Below are positions 35,138 through 43,865 of a stretch of 52,907 nt of DNA, in pieces; positions within the stretch are counted from its first letter, which is position 1, and the number at the start of each line of letters is the position of its first letter. Both the position numbers and the translations under genes were made by a program. The DNA lies in the NCBI GenBank assembly GCA_022563275.1, contig JADFNR010000005.1, forward strand, positions 1 to 52,907. The letters are read 5' to 3'. The stretch is from Chloroflexota bacterium. Lineage in GTDB: Bacteria; Chloroflexota; Dehalococcoidia; UBA3495. The notes beneath the pieces are model-generated. The model was not told the origin of the DNA. It did no database searches and was given only the letters and a program-made list of their open reading frames with translations.

Positions 35138-35836
35138 TCATGCCATGGCGCCAGTTAAAACCGCGAGAGAGCGCAAGTCAGGAACCGTTGCGTCGGGTAC
35201 GGCTTCGGCTGGGGGAGTTGCGCCGAAGCCTCCCAGCCCCTGACGCCGATTCACCCACACCGTTGCGATGCCTATCGCCTTTGCGGGAGCAATGTCGTGA
35301 AAAATGCTCTGCGCGACGTGCAGGATCTTGTGCCGCGGGACCCCGGCATGTTGAATCAAGTATTCGAAGTTTTGGCGTGACGGCTTATACGAGCCGATCT
35401 GCTGCGCCGTGAAAACTTGATCAAATTCAACTCCCAGGATCTTCTGGGAAAACCGGAATTGGTCGTCATCGATATTAGATAAGATGATCAGGCGATACTG
35501 GGCCGCCAACGCCCTTAAAGCCTGCGAAGAATCCGTAAAGGCGGGCCAGTTTCTCACCGAGGTGGAAAAGCTTTCAAACTCGTCAGGCGATGGCTCGAAC
35601 CCTAATATATCGCCGATCATGGAAAGGACGTCTTTCAGGACCTCGTGATAGGGCTGATATGACCCTGCTTCAATCTCCGCTTCCGCCTTTCCGTATAACT
35701 CCAGCAGGGGATAATGGCCGATAGAGATTTCATGCCTTTCCAAGACCGGCCGTAACGCGGACGATATGCCAGTCTCCCAGTCAATCAAGGTTCCGTAGCA
35801 ATCGAAGCTAACACATTCGAAATGATCAAATTCCAT
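35138..35836 (-). CDS. HAD-superfamily hydrolase, haloacid dehalogenase type II-like
   Basis: A 232-residue HAD hydrolase closest to L-2-haloacid dehalogenases. Motif I is VSFDCYGTLIDW with nucleophile Asp12, motif II is IILSNIDDD, motif III is SYKPSRQNFEY with the Lys, and motif IV is SIFHDIAPAKAIG with the Asp. The cap domain between motifs I and II is the expected size. The enzyme would hydrolyse a short 2-halo acid or a phosphate ester; the family cannot be narrowed with certainty. It is 93 bp downstream of livF on the same strand and could be the end of the transporter transcript. Confidence 0.88.
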   Translation of the reverse strand: MEFDHFECVSFDCYGTLIDWETGISSALRPVLERHEISIGHYPLLELYGKAEAEIEAGSYQPYHEVLKDVLSMIGDILGFEPSPDEFESFSTSVRNWPAFTDSSQALRALAAQYRLIILSNIDDDQFRFSQKILGVEFDQVFTAQQIGSYKPSRQNFEYLIQHAGVPRHKILHVAQSIFHDIAPAKAIGIATVWVNRRQGLGGFGATPPAEAVPDATVPDLRSLAVLTGAMA

Positions 35837-35929
35837 GGTTGAGTCCTATCCCGGCGATCGCCAAAACATTATAGTTCTCGCCAGCAACGCAAAATACGAT
35901 CGAGACCGGACAACTGTCTGAGAAGCCGG

Positions 35930-36643
35930 TCACTCCACCGCGCCCAAGAACACTTTGGTGAGAATGTCGCTTTCCTCAACGGTCTTTGGTGTTCCGTCGT
36001 GGGCGATCTTTCCTTTGTCCAACACATAAACCCGTGAAGCCACATCAAGAATGCTTCTGATATTGTGTTCGACCACCATGATTGAAGTATTCCGCTTCTC
36101 GTTGATCTCGACGATCTTGGCAAACATTTCCTTAACTATAATTGGCGCCAGCCCCAGTGTTGGCTCGTCCAACAGCAGCGTCGTCGGGTTTGCCATCAGC
36201 CCTCTACCGATGGCCAGCATCTGTTGCTCTCCTCCCGACATAGCTCTGGCCTTGTCTCGCCGCTTCTCATATAGGACCGGAAATAGATCCATCACCTCTT
36301 CCAAACGGCGCCGTTTCTCGACTTTATCCTTCAAGTAAAGACAACCCAGCTCCAGGTTTTCTTCAATGGTCAACTGGGTAAACACCCGCCGTCCTTGGGG
36401 CACGAAGGCCAGCCCGAGCTTCACAATCTCATGTGAGGCCACCTCGAGCGGCTGTTCATGCCAATAAACCCGGCCCGACGCCACCGGCGCCAACCCGAAG
36501 ATGGATTTCAAAACCGTGGATTTCCCCGCTCCATTGGGACCCATCAACGCAACGATCTCTCCCTCATCAATGCCCAGGGAAACACCATCCAAAGCCACTA
36601 CACCGCCGTAATGGACCGATATGTTTTTAAGCTCCAAGAGCAT
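35930..36643 (-). CDS. livF: Branched-chain amino acid-type ABC transporter ATP-binding protein LivF
   Basis: A 237-residue ABC ATPase. Walker A is GPNGAGKSTVL, the signature is MSGGEQQML, and Walker B is TLLLDEPTLGLAP, with VPQGRRVFTQLTIEENLELG around the Q-loop, the typical LivF pattern. It powers uptake through LivH/LivM. It is the last of the transporter genes, 15 bp after livG. HAAT-family importers also carry urea, amides and organic acids, so the name does not fix the substrate. Confidence 0.95.
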   Translation of the reverse strand: MLLELKNISVHYGGVVALDGVSLGIDEGEIVALMGPNGAGKSTVLKSIFGLAPVASGRVYWHEQPLEVASHEIVKLGLAFVPQGRRVFTQLTIEENLELGCLYLKDKVEKRRRLEEVMDLFPVLYEKRRDKARAMSGGEQQMLAIGRGLMANPTTLLLDEPTLGLAPIIVKEMFAKIVEINEKRNTSIMVVEHNIRSILDVASRVYVLDKGKIAHDGTPKTVEESDILTKVFLGAVE

Positions 36644-36658
36644 GTTTATTCCCGTCCG

Positions 36659-37420
36659 TTAGGTCCCCAGATAAGCTTCGATGACTTCCGGCCGGTCTAG
36701 CACCTCGTTCACCGGGCCTTCCGCCAATAATTCGCCGCTGTCCAAAACGAACGTGTAATCGGACAGCCGGCGGATCAAGTCCATATTGTGCTCGATGAAG
36801 ATGACGGATTTGCCCAGCTGCTTGAGACCCTCCAAAAGTTCAGTGACACGCTCGAGCATGGCCGGGAACAGGCCGGCAAAGGGCTCGTCAAAAAGGTAGA
36901 TGTTCACGTCCATCGCCAGTGCCCGGCCGACCTCCAGCAGTTTTCTCTGGCCGTAGGACAATGTTTCGGCATGGTCCATGCGCTTCTCCCACAGACCAAC
37001 GGATTCCAAAAGCTCTTTCGCCCGGGCTAGGTGGGCGGAGCGATTACGCTCTATCAGGCTTTTCCAGACGCTTCGCTCGGTGAGGACCACCAACATGTTG
37101 TCCATTACGGTCATCTGGTTGAACAGGCGGACCTCTTGAAAAGTGCGTGTTACACCATGGGAAGGGCTGCGGTACGGGAGGATCACTCTCATGGAGGTCC
37201 CCTGGAGGATCACGATACCACCGTCGATGGGCAATGTGCCGCTCAAACAATTGATCAAGGTCGACTTTCCCGAGCCATTGGGCCCAATGATGCTGGTTAT
37301 GCCTTGCTTGGGAATAGCGATCGACAGGTAATTTATGGCTTTAACGCTGGCGAAATGTTTTACGAGACCCCGGGTCTCCAAAGCAAACCCTCCGCTATCT
37401 GCCCGGTCCTCGCTGTTCAT
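36659..37420 (-). CDS. livG: Branched-chain amino acid-type ABC transporter ATP-binding protein LivG
   Basis: A 253-residue ABC ATPase. Walker A is GPNGSGKSTLIN, the Q-loop is TFQEVRLFNQMTVMDN, the signature is LSYGQRKLLEVGRALAM (LSYG instead of LSGG, usual for LivG), Walker B is NIYLFDEPFAGLFP, and the H-loop is FIEHNMDLIRRLSD. It pairs with LivF to form the nucleotide-binding heterodimer. Its ATG overlaps the livM stop by four bases (37417-37420), showing translational coupling. Confidence 0.95.
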   Translation of the reverse strand: MNSEDRADSGGFALETRGLVKHFASVKAINYLSIAIPKQGITSIIGPNGSGKSTLINCLSGTLPIDGGIVILQGTSMRVILPYRSPSHGVTRTFQEVRLFNQMTVMDNMLVVLTERSVWKSLIERNRSAHLARAKELLESVGLWEKRMDHAETLSYGQRKLLEVGRALAMDVNIYLFDEPFAGLFPAMLERVTELLEGLKQLGKSVIFIEHNMDLIRRLSDYTFVLDSGELLAEGPVNEVLDRPEVIEAYLGT

Positions 37421-38469
37421 AGCTTGAATTTACCCACCAAACCTTGCGGCCTAAATAGCATGAGCGCGACTATCAACATCCCCAAGATGGCCAGCCGCGC
37501 CTGCCCGATAAGAGCGTCGGGCAGGAAGGGCAGGAACCGCATCCCTTCATTCATCAGCACGAAGACCAGTGCCCCCAACAAAGACCCCGACAGGGTTCCC
37601 AGACCGCCAAGGATCACGATGCACACCAGGAGGATCGACTCCAACAACAAGAAGGAATTCGGGTCGATGAAGGACTGCTCGCTGGCTACCAGGCCGCCGG
37701 CCAGCGCCGCCATCATCGCGGAGATGACCCAGATCATAAGTTTGTACATACTGGCCCGGTATCCGAACACCTCGATGGCCTGTTCATCTTCCCGGATGGC
37801 CATCAGCACTCGTCCGAAGGAAGAGCGGACGATCAGCCATGAAACCAGGTACACCAACGCCAAGAAGCCCAAGGTAAGGAACATGAATTCCATCCTGCCG
37901 TCAATGACCAAACCGAATATCGAAGGCTTGGCGATTGCGTGGATGCCAAACGCACCCCTGGTTACTGGCTGCCAAAAAAGGAAAACCCGGTGGGCGATCA
38001 CCGCAAACCCGACGGAGACCAGCACGAATAAATCGTCGCGGAACCGGCTTAATACACCCCCCACGAAGAGCGCCACCACCCCCGCTAACAACATTCCCAC
38101 CGGCAACGCCGCGAAAAATGACCAATCGAAATAGCGGATATGTCCCGGTACCTGCTCGTACTCTGGGTTGGTGGTCAATACGGCCACGGTATAGGCCCCG
38201 ATCCCAAAGAAGGCCACGTGGGCAACCGAAAGAAGACCGGTATAGCCAATGATCAGATTCAGGCTGACCACCAGTATGGCGAAGATCGCGAAAAGTTGGG
38301 CGATGCGTATGGCGAATCCGGGCCCCTGATACAGCATGAAGACCAAGGCTGCCGTGATCACCAGAAGATTGATCAGAAGTTCCAAGTTGTTGCCGAGCCG
38401 GGCTCTGGCGCGGGTTGGGGCAGCCGCCAGCAAGCGAAGAGCGTTATTTGCTTTCAAGTCGTTTAGCAT
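37417..38469 (-). CDS. livM: Branched-chain amino acid-type ABC permease LivM
   Basis: A 350-residue permease with roughly eight to ten membrane segments. The family pattern is clear: LNLIIGYTGLLSVAHVAFFGIGAY, the ATPase-contact loop SFGRVLMAIREDEQAIEVFGY, and GGLGTLSGSLLGALVFVLMNEG followed by FRPQGLVG at the C-terminus. It forms the channel with LivH. It lies 4 bp after livH and overlaps livG, so the four genes are one operon. Confidence 0.94.
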   Translation of the reverse strand: MLNDLKANNALRLLAAAPTRARARLGNNLELLINLLVITAALVFMLYQGPGFAIRIAQLFAIFAILVVSLNLIIGYTGLLSVAHVAFFGIGAYTVAVLTTNPEYEQVPGHIRYFDWSFFAALPVGMLLAGVVALFVGGVLSRFRDDLFVLVSVGFAVIAHRVFLFWQPVTRGAFGIHAIAKPSIFGLVIDGRMEFMFLTLGFLALVYLVSWLIVRSSFGRVLMAIREDEQAIEVFGYRASMYKLMIWVISAMMAALAGGLVASEQSFIDPNSFLLLESILLVCIVILGGLGTLSGSLLGALVFVLMNEGMRFLPFLPDALIGQARLAILGMLIVALMLFRPQGLVGKFKL

Positions 38470-38473
38470 TTTG

Positions 38474-39862
38474 CTATGCCCTCGGCAAGATTCCCTTAGG
38501 CCAGAATGACAGGAAAAAGATCAACAGTACGAAGGCGATGGCATCTTTCCACTGCGCCGGAACATACCAAACCCCGTAGTTTTCAACCATTCCCAATACG
38601 AAGCCGCCCAAAAGGGCTCCTTGGATGTTGCCGATGCCTCCAACCACCGATGCGATCCACCCCTTCAACAGCAACAGCAACCCCATCTGCGGGCGAATGC
38701 CGATGTCTTCTCCCAACAGGATTCCCCCAAGGGCGGAGATCGCCGCTCCCAAGAAAAATATTATCGCGATGATGACCGGTGTGTTGATGCCTACGATACG
38801 GGCGACTTCCTCGTCGTCGCCGATCGCCCGCGCCGCCTTGCCGAATGAAGTCCGGTTCAACAGGAGGACCAGTCCGACGAACACGGCGAAGACCAATCCA
38901 ATCATGAACACCTGGAAGGGCTTGATGTAGGCCCCGCCAAAAGACCAGGGGACCGACCCAAATGGCTCCGACAGCGGGCGGCCGTCCGGTGAGAAGATTA
39001 TGGAGATAAACGCGGTGATGCTGAGCAACAAGCCCAGCGAACCAACGAGCATCACCAGGGGCGATCTGGCTTGCCGGCGCAGGTAGAAATAAATGCCACG
39101 GTAGATCATAAGACCCGACGCACCAGCCAACATCATGCCCATACCCCAACTAAGGTACAAGATGGAACCGGGCGCGCCGGCCACCAGTGATCCACAATAG
39201 GCGCCCAGCGCGATTGCCCCCACCACTCCCAATAACACCAAAGGACGCGATATTGCGGACGCTCTACCAGAACTTAGAACCACTTGGTAGGCGGCCCAGG
39301 CCACCGTCACAGCCACCAACAGACCTATCACCGGGCTCAGGAAGGTGTGGAGATTGGCGGGATTTTCCAGGGTGAACATGATATACACGCCGAATGCCAC
39401 GGCTAGCACAAGGCATAGGGCCGACGAGATATTCCGGTTCAACCTGTTCCGGAGCACCGGGAAAAGCCAGGTATATAGCGCCCAGCCAACCACTGCGGCA
39501 AGCAGCACGCCCATGATGATGTTCAGGGGCAGATTGTTTATTTCCCCCCGCCCGATGGTCTGCACCTGGCGGCTGGTGAAGTAGAAAACGGAGTAGCCGC
39601 CAATGGTGGCCATAGCCCCATACGACAGGTCGAAGAACCAGACCGTGCCGTAAACGAGGGTGAATCCCATGGCCATCATGGCGTAGACAGCCCCAATCAC
39701 CACCCCGTTGATGGAAAATTGGAGGAATTGGCTGCCCCCCTGCGCGGGCAGCCATGCGAGGTAGAATATCATCCCCGCCAGTAGCAACGCGGTCAATGGA
39801 TGCCTGGTGATGGCCTTGGAAGCCCAAGGCGTCAACCCGCCAACGCTAAGGTGCTTCAGCAA
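38474..39862 (-). CDS. livH: Branched-chain amino acid-type ABC permease LivH, enlarged
   Basis: A 462-residue permease, against about 290-310 in typical LivH. The N-terminal SINGVVIGAVYAMMAMGFTLVYG and the C-terminal loop SFGKAARAIGDDEEVARIVGI with GIGNIQGALLGGFVLGMVENYG are standard. Between them, about residues 115-255 form an insertion with three or four extra hydrophobic segments before the family sequence resumes at RRQARSPLVMLVGSLGLLL. The start is a TTG at 39862 with AAGGAG six bases upstream. It is separated from the binding-protein gene by a 238-bp gap that contains a strong hairpin. Confidence 0.9.
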   Translation of the reverse strand: MLKHLSVGGLTPWASKAITRHPLTALLLAGMIFYLAWLPAQGGSQFLQFSINGVVIGAVYAMMAMGFTLVYGTVWFFDLSYGAMATIGGYSVFYFTSRQVQTIGRGEINNLPLNIIMGVLLAAVVGWALYTWLFPVLRNRLNRNISSALCLVLAVAFGVYIMFTLENPANLHTFLSPVIGLLVAVTVAWAAYQVVLSSGRASAISRPLVLLGVVGAIALGAYCGSLVAGAPGSILYLSWGMGMMLAGASGLMIYRGIYFYLRRQARSPLVMLVGSLGLLLSITAFISIIFSPDGRPLSEPFGSVPWSFGGAYIKPFQVFMIGLVFAVFVGLVLLLNRTSFGKAARAIGDDEEVARIVGINTPVIIAIIFFLGAAISALGGILLGEDIGIRPQMGLLLLLKGWIASVVGGIGNIQGALLGGFVLGMVENYGVWYVPAQWKDAIAFVLLIFFLSFWPKGILPRA

Positions 39863-39991
39863 TAGCGCTCCTTGCTGGACCGCAGGCCTGGGTTGGTTCT
39901 CTTGTATGCATCACCGGATAGTCTGTTTCAAATTATTTACGGATCCAGTCATTTCATTGCGGTTGGCGCCTTCGATCCGCGCAGGGGTGAA

Positions 39992-40030
39992 AATAGTATC
40001 AGCCCCAATAACCTTGGGGCTGATACTATT
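39992..40030 (-). terminator. Perfect 16-bp hairpin between the binding-protein gene and livH
   Basis: AATAGTATCAGCCCCA (39992-40007) and TGGGGCTGATACTATT (40015-40030) are exact inverted copies with a 7-nt loop. On the minus strand the stem is followed by TTTTC. Its place, 71 bp downstream of the binding-protein stop, fits partial termination that leaves more binding protein than permease, as is common in such operons. Confidence 0.7.
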
Positions 40031-40100
40031 CTCCATAGTTGCACTGGAATGCGCCCCAGTCCAGAAAGTAACCTGGTTGACGGCAACCCGTTGGGGAGCA

Positions 40101-41549
40101 CTAAGGGAGAATGGGCGCTGCCCCTAGTATCTTCCAACCCGAGTTCTCCGCTGTCCTTTCGGCCACCGGCAGTACCTCTGCAACGGCGTTGGAGAGGCCG
40201 ACCACTTCACCATCGCTATCGAAGGTGTAGGTGCCGATGGTGCCCTCAAAGGGCTCCATTGCGTAGAGACAATCCCTGAAGCCCTCGGCGTCCTGGTCGT
40301 CGCCAGTCTGCGACAGGCAAGCCGCCGTGATGTATACGTCATCGTAGGCCGAACCCATGAACCACTCCAGAGTGGTGTAGTCGTACCGGTCTCTGAACCG
40401 CTTCAAGAAATCGATGGCCTTTGTGTTGCTGGGATCCAGGGCGGGGACGATTCCCTTAACCCCTGTAGCGGCATCGCCGGCCACGTCCAGAGCTGTTGAT
40501 CCAATGACTACGATCTCACCATATATGGGTCCGTCCCATCCCAATTCCCGTAACTGCTTCATGATCGTGCCACCGGCAAACTCTGCCTGAGCGGCTATGT
40601 GGATGGCGTCGGGATTCTTTCCAATAATCCTTGTGATGGCGGCCCGGTAGTCGGTTTCCTCTGAAGCGTACCCCTCTGCCGCCACGATCTCGCCGCCCAG
40701 TTGCTCGAACCTGGTGGCGGTTTCCCGGCGCACCCCTTCAGCGTAGTCGGTGGCCTCGGTGATGGTGGCCAACTTGCGGATGCCGTCGGACCACAATGTA
40801 TTCCCCGTATCGACACCAACCAATTTATCATTTATCGCGGTCCGGAAGATAAAGTCTCCAGCGTCGGCGACGAGCGGGTTGGTAGCCAGGCCGGAGAACA
40901 TTATCACGCCATCCTTCTCGGCCAGCGGGGCGGCGCCCAGCATGGCGCCGCTACAGGAGGTGCCCAGGATGATCTTCACCCCATCCACCGAAGTCAGCTT
41001 GGTGTACGCGGTGATCGAGTCCCTGGCGTTGCATTTCGAGTCCTCGATGATCAGCTTCAGTTGACGGCCGTCGATCCCGCCCGCGGCGTTGATCTCGCTG
41101 ACGGCCAAAAGCTTGGCCTGGACGGCCACGTTGCCGTAGGTCTCGCCGGGGCCGGTGAGGGACTCCATCACACCGATGACGAAGGGACCGGTCGGAGCCG
41201 TTTCCTTCGCAGCTTGCGCCGCCAAGGCCGCGGTTACTATCCCTTCCACCTCGGACGCCGACAGACCTTCAGGTGAGGCGGCCGCGGCCACTATCGCTTC
41301 AACCTGCGATGCCGTCAGACCCTCAGGAGAGCCAGCCGCGGCGGCGGAAACCGCCGCTTCAATCATCGACTGAATCTCTTCTGGGCTGGTATCCCCGGCC
41401 GCCGCGCCTGCTATCGCACGGTCAACCGCATCTTGGATGTCTTGCGCCGTCACGCTTGGCGCCGCGGGGGTTGGGTCATCCCCGCCACACGCTGTCGCCA
41501 GCATGCCAAGCATTAATAGGCTCACCATGATTAAGAGAAGTTTTCGCAT
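40101..41549 (-). CDS. ABC transporter substrate-binding lipoprotein (LivJ/LivK-type)
   Basis: A 482-residue periplasmic-binding-protein type 1 lipoprotein. The signal MRKLLLIMVSLLMLGMLATAC has a lipobox cysteine at 21. Residues about 30-115 are a low-complexity helical linker of four related units (see findings). The binding domain starts at PFVIGVMESLTGPGETYGN and continues with VSEINAAGGIDGRQLKLII, KIILGTSCSGAMLGAAPLAE and GSAYDDVYITAACL, typical of the HAAT family. Family members bind branched-chain amino acids, urea, amides or aromatic acids; the ligand here is unknown. GAGGTGG precedes the ATG. First gene of the transporter set. Confidence 0.92.
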   Translation of the reverse strand: MRKLLLIMVSLLMLGMLATACGGDDPTPAAPSVTAQDIQDAVDRAIAGAAAGDTSPEEIQSMIEAAVSAAAAGSPEGLTASQVEAIVAAAASPEGLSASEVEGIVTAALAAQAAKETAPTGPFVIGVMESLTGPGETYGNVAVQAKLLAVSEINAAGGIDGRQLKLIIEDSKCNARDSITAYTKLTSVDGVKIILGTSCSGAMLGAAPLAEKDGVIMFSGLATNPLVADAGDFIFRTAINDKLVGVDTGNTLWSDGIRKLATITEATDYAEGVRRETATRFEQLGGEIVAAEGYASEETDYRAAITRIIGKNPDAIHIAAQAEFAGGTIMKQLRELGWDGPIYGEIVVIGSTALDVAGDAATGVKGIVPALDPSNTKAIDFLKRFRDRYDYTTLEWFMGSAYDDVYITAACLSQTGDDQDAEGFRDCLYAMEPFEGTIGTYTFDSDGEVVGLSNAVAEVLPVAERTAENSGWKILGAAPILP

Positions 41550-41600
41550 GTTACCACCTCTGTCCGAGTGACATGATCAGCAGAACGCTAATTAAAGGAT

Positions 41601-41627
41601 AAAAAAATTCGACGTTTCCCCGACGAA
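41601..41627 (-). terminator. Probable intrinsic terminator or attenuator before the binding-protein gene
   Basis: On the minus strand TTCGTCG and CGTCGAA (6 of 7 pairs) enclose a GGGAAA loop and are followed by seven Ts. It lies downstream of the GMC gene stop and about 50 bp upstream of the transporter binding-protein start, so it could end the GMC transcript or act in the leader. Confidence 0.5.
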
Positions 41628-41861
41628 ATCATCCCTTCATTCGGTCCTACTCTACTTAAGGCGGCTTTAATATGGCGGCAATGGGCCATTTTGTCAACGC
41701 ACCGTCCAGCCATTCGATCAAACCGATTCAACTTTAGGCGCCACACGAGACCATCCTAAGGGCCGTAAACCACCCAACAACCAAGAAGAAGTTATCCGCG
41801 AAGCTAATGCGCAAGACTTTCCAAAGGAACTGGTCTGGAATTTGACAGCGGCAATGCTGGG

Positions 41862-43436
41862 TTAACCCGGAATGATCCAGTCGACGACACGTTCGGCAAT
41901 CATGAGAACCGTCGCGTGGGCGCCGCCGGACCTTGGAACTCGCGGCATCACCGACGCATCGACCACCCACAACCGTTGTACCCCTTTGACCTTGCAGTAC
42001 TGATCAACCACCGCCATGGGGTCTGAATCAGGTCCCATCTTACAAGTCCCCGACACATGCCTGGCAGATCCCACGGTTTGGCGTATCCAGAGGTCCAGGG
42101 CGTCGTCGTCACCCAGAATGTCGTCCGTAGGTTGGATCCGGTGATCGGCCACGTCTTTATACGCATCGGATTCAAGAAGTTCGACCGCCATTCTCAGGCC
42201 TTCCCGCACCCGCCGGACGTCGTTCGGGTCCTGTAGATAACGGTAGTTGAAGGACGGCTGCACTTCGGGGGCGGCGGATGCCAATCTGACGTATCCTGAA
42301 CCGTCGGGCAGACCGAGGGTGCACGATATTTTCGCCGCCCGGCCGGCGGGGATATCACCGTTCAGGTACTTGGTGCGTACACCAGCGACACGCTCCTCAC
42401 GCTCGTCAACGACTGGGTTGGTCCGCAGCAGCATGTCGTTGACTTCCGTTGATCCTTGGGAGGTGTAGTGCAAACTAAAATGCACCGCATCGGTTTCACC
42501 GGAGAGGGTGACGCCCTCTTTGACCTTGAATGTGACCTGGGCGCTGAGGTGGTTCCATAGGCTCTGCCCCACTCCGGGCAGATCATGGACCGCCGGTATC
42601 CCAAATTCTTGTAGTTGGTCCGCGGGGCCGATTCCCGACAGCATGAGCAGGTGAGGCGATTTGATCGCCCCGGCGCTGAGCACGACACGGTCCGCTTCAA
42701 CGTTGAAAACCTCGCCTCCGCTTTCGACTTCCACCCCGACGGCCTTTAGGTCCTTGATCAACACCTTTCTGACTAAAACTCCTCCCCTCACCGTGAGATT
42801 AAGACGGTGGCGCATGGGATCGAGATAAGTTACAGCGGCGCTCATTCTCTTGCCGTCCAAGTTATTGGATGGGGACACGCCCACGCCGGAAGGGTTTGGG
42901 CCGTTCGTATCCTCAGTGGCGCCAAACCCCGCCTGCAAACAGGCTGCATGGAAGGCCTTTTGGATGTCGGGCCAGGGACCTGATTGACGGCGCCTTACTG
43001 GAATCGGTCCTTCCGTTCCATGGAAATCATCTCGAATGTCGAGGTCGTGCTCCGATTTTCGAAAGTAAGGCAGTACTTTGGTATAGGCCCACTCATCGTT
43101 GCCGAGGGATGACCAGGAGTCAAAATCCTCGGGTAATCCCCGTTGCATCGCCTGACCGTTGATCGACGACCCTCCCCCAATCACTTTGCCCTGCGCCACG
43201 TGGATCTCCCCCTGCTCCTCCGTGATCGTTCCCTGGAGAGCCCAGTTGTGTTCCGAGTCGGGGGATTCCGCAAATCTTGTGTGGCCGAGCTTGATCTCTT
43301 CCGGAAGGGTGGCGGGATCAGGGTAATCAGGCCCGGCTTCCAGCAACAGGACAGACGTATTCGCGTTTTCAGCCAATCTGCTGGCCAACACCGATCCAGC
43401 CGCTCCCCCGCCGACGATAACAACGTCGTATTTCAT
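41862..43436 (-). CDS. GMC-family FAD oxidoreductase (choline dehydrogenase-like)
   Basis: A 524-residue flavoprotein that oxidises alcohols to aldehydes. The dinucleotide fold is KYDVVIVGGGAAGSVLASRL followed by VLLLEAGPD. GKVIGGGSSINGQAMQRG is GMC signature 1 and LSAGAIKSPHLLMLSGIGP is signature 2. The C-terminal catalytic pair is the His in SARHVSGTCKMG and a His in SGGAHATVLMIAE, the His-His version rather than His-Asn. The ATG at 43436 has AAGGAG five bases upstream; the frame extends two codons to a GTG that lacks a site. It is upstream of the ABC importer on the same strand and may act on the imported compound or its product. Confidence 0.92.
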   Translation of the reverse strand: MKYDVVIVGGGAAGSVLASRLAENANTSVLLLEAGPDYPDPATLPEEIKLGHTRFAESPDSEHNWALQGTITEEQGEIHVAQGKVIGGGSSINGQAMQRGLPEDFDSWSSLGNDEWAYTKVLPYFRKSEHDLDIRDDFHGTEGPIPVRRRQSGPWPDIQKAFHAACLQAGFGATEDTNGPNPSGVGVSPSNNLDGKRMSAAVTYLDPMRHRLNLTVRGGVLVRKVLIKDLKAVGVEVESGGEVFNVEADRVVLSAGAIKSPHLLMLSGIGPADQLQEFGIPAVHDLPGVGQSLWNHLSAQVTFKVKEGVTLSGETDAVHFSLHYTSQGSTEVNDMLLRTNPVVDEREERVAGVRTKYLNGDIPAGRAAKISCTLGLPDGSGYVRLASAAPEVQPSFNYRYLQDPNDVRRVREGLRMAVELLESDAYKDVADHRIQPTDDILGDDDALDLWIRQTVGSARHVSGTCKMGPDSDPMAVVDQYCKVKGVQRLWVVDASVMPRVPRSGGAHATVLMIAERVVDWIIPG

Positions 43437-43865
43437 GAACACTCCTTAATGATTCGTCTTCTAAGCTAGGATTCCCCAGGACCTTTTTTGCGTCCAGAGA
43501 TGACGCCTTTGACGGGATTCGGACCCACGAATACTGCCTCCGCAGTGCAGAATTCATACCCGGCGCCGGCCACGGTCCTGTTGGACCTTGATTATATGAA
43601 GCAAGTGTTTAAGAAGTGAAGTGGACGACCGGGGCGAAATTCCGTCGAGCTGGAACGCTTGCCCATTGCATCAGAGCGTGACGGTAGCTTCAAACTGTAA
43701 ACCGGCAGCTAGGACTTTATCACCATTGCATAGACTCAGGGATTTATGTTCAACCGTGACCAAAACCGGCAAGCGGTTCCGTTTAGGATAATTGCCCCAC
43801 TGCGGCGGGGTAAAAAGACCGGATAATGTAGAGTAACGGTCGTGGAAATGGGTGCCCCGGCGGTA
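43437..43865. other. Gap upstream of the GMC gene
   Basis: About 430 bp between two minus-strand genes (kinase stop and GMC start). I see no gene. A stem GAATACTGC/GCAGAATTC (one mismatch, near 43528-43554) and a nearby GGGATTCGGACCC stretch resemble the 3' part of a tRNA but do not make a full tRNA. Confidence 0.45.

Noticed and set aside
43505..43560. tRNA-like 3' half on the minus strand (T-arm-like GTGGGTCCGAATCCCGT plus a variable-arm-like stem)
   Set aside because: The T-loop has C in place of the second T, two stem pairs are wobbles, and no D-arm, anticodon arm or acceptor partner is found. It may be a remnant but cannot be called a tRNA.
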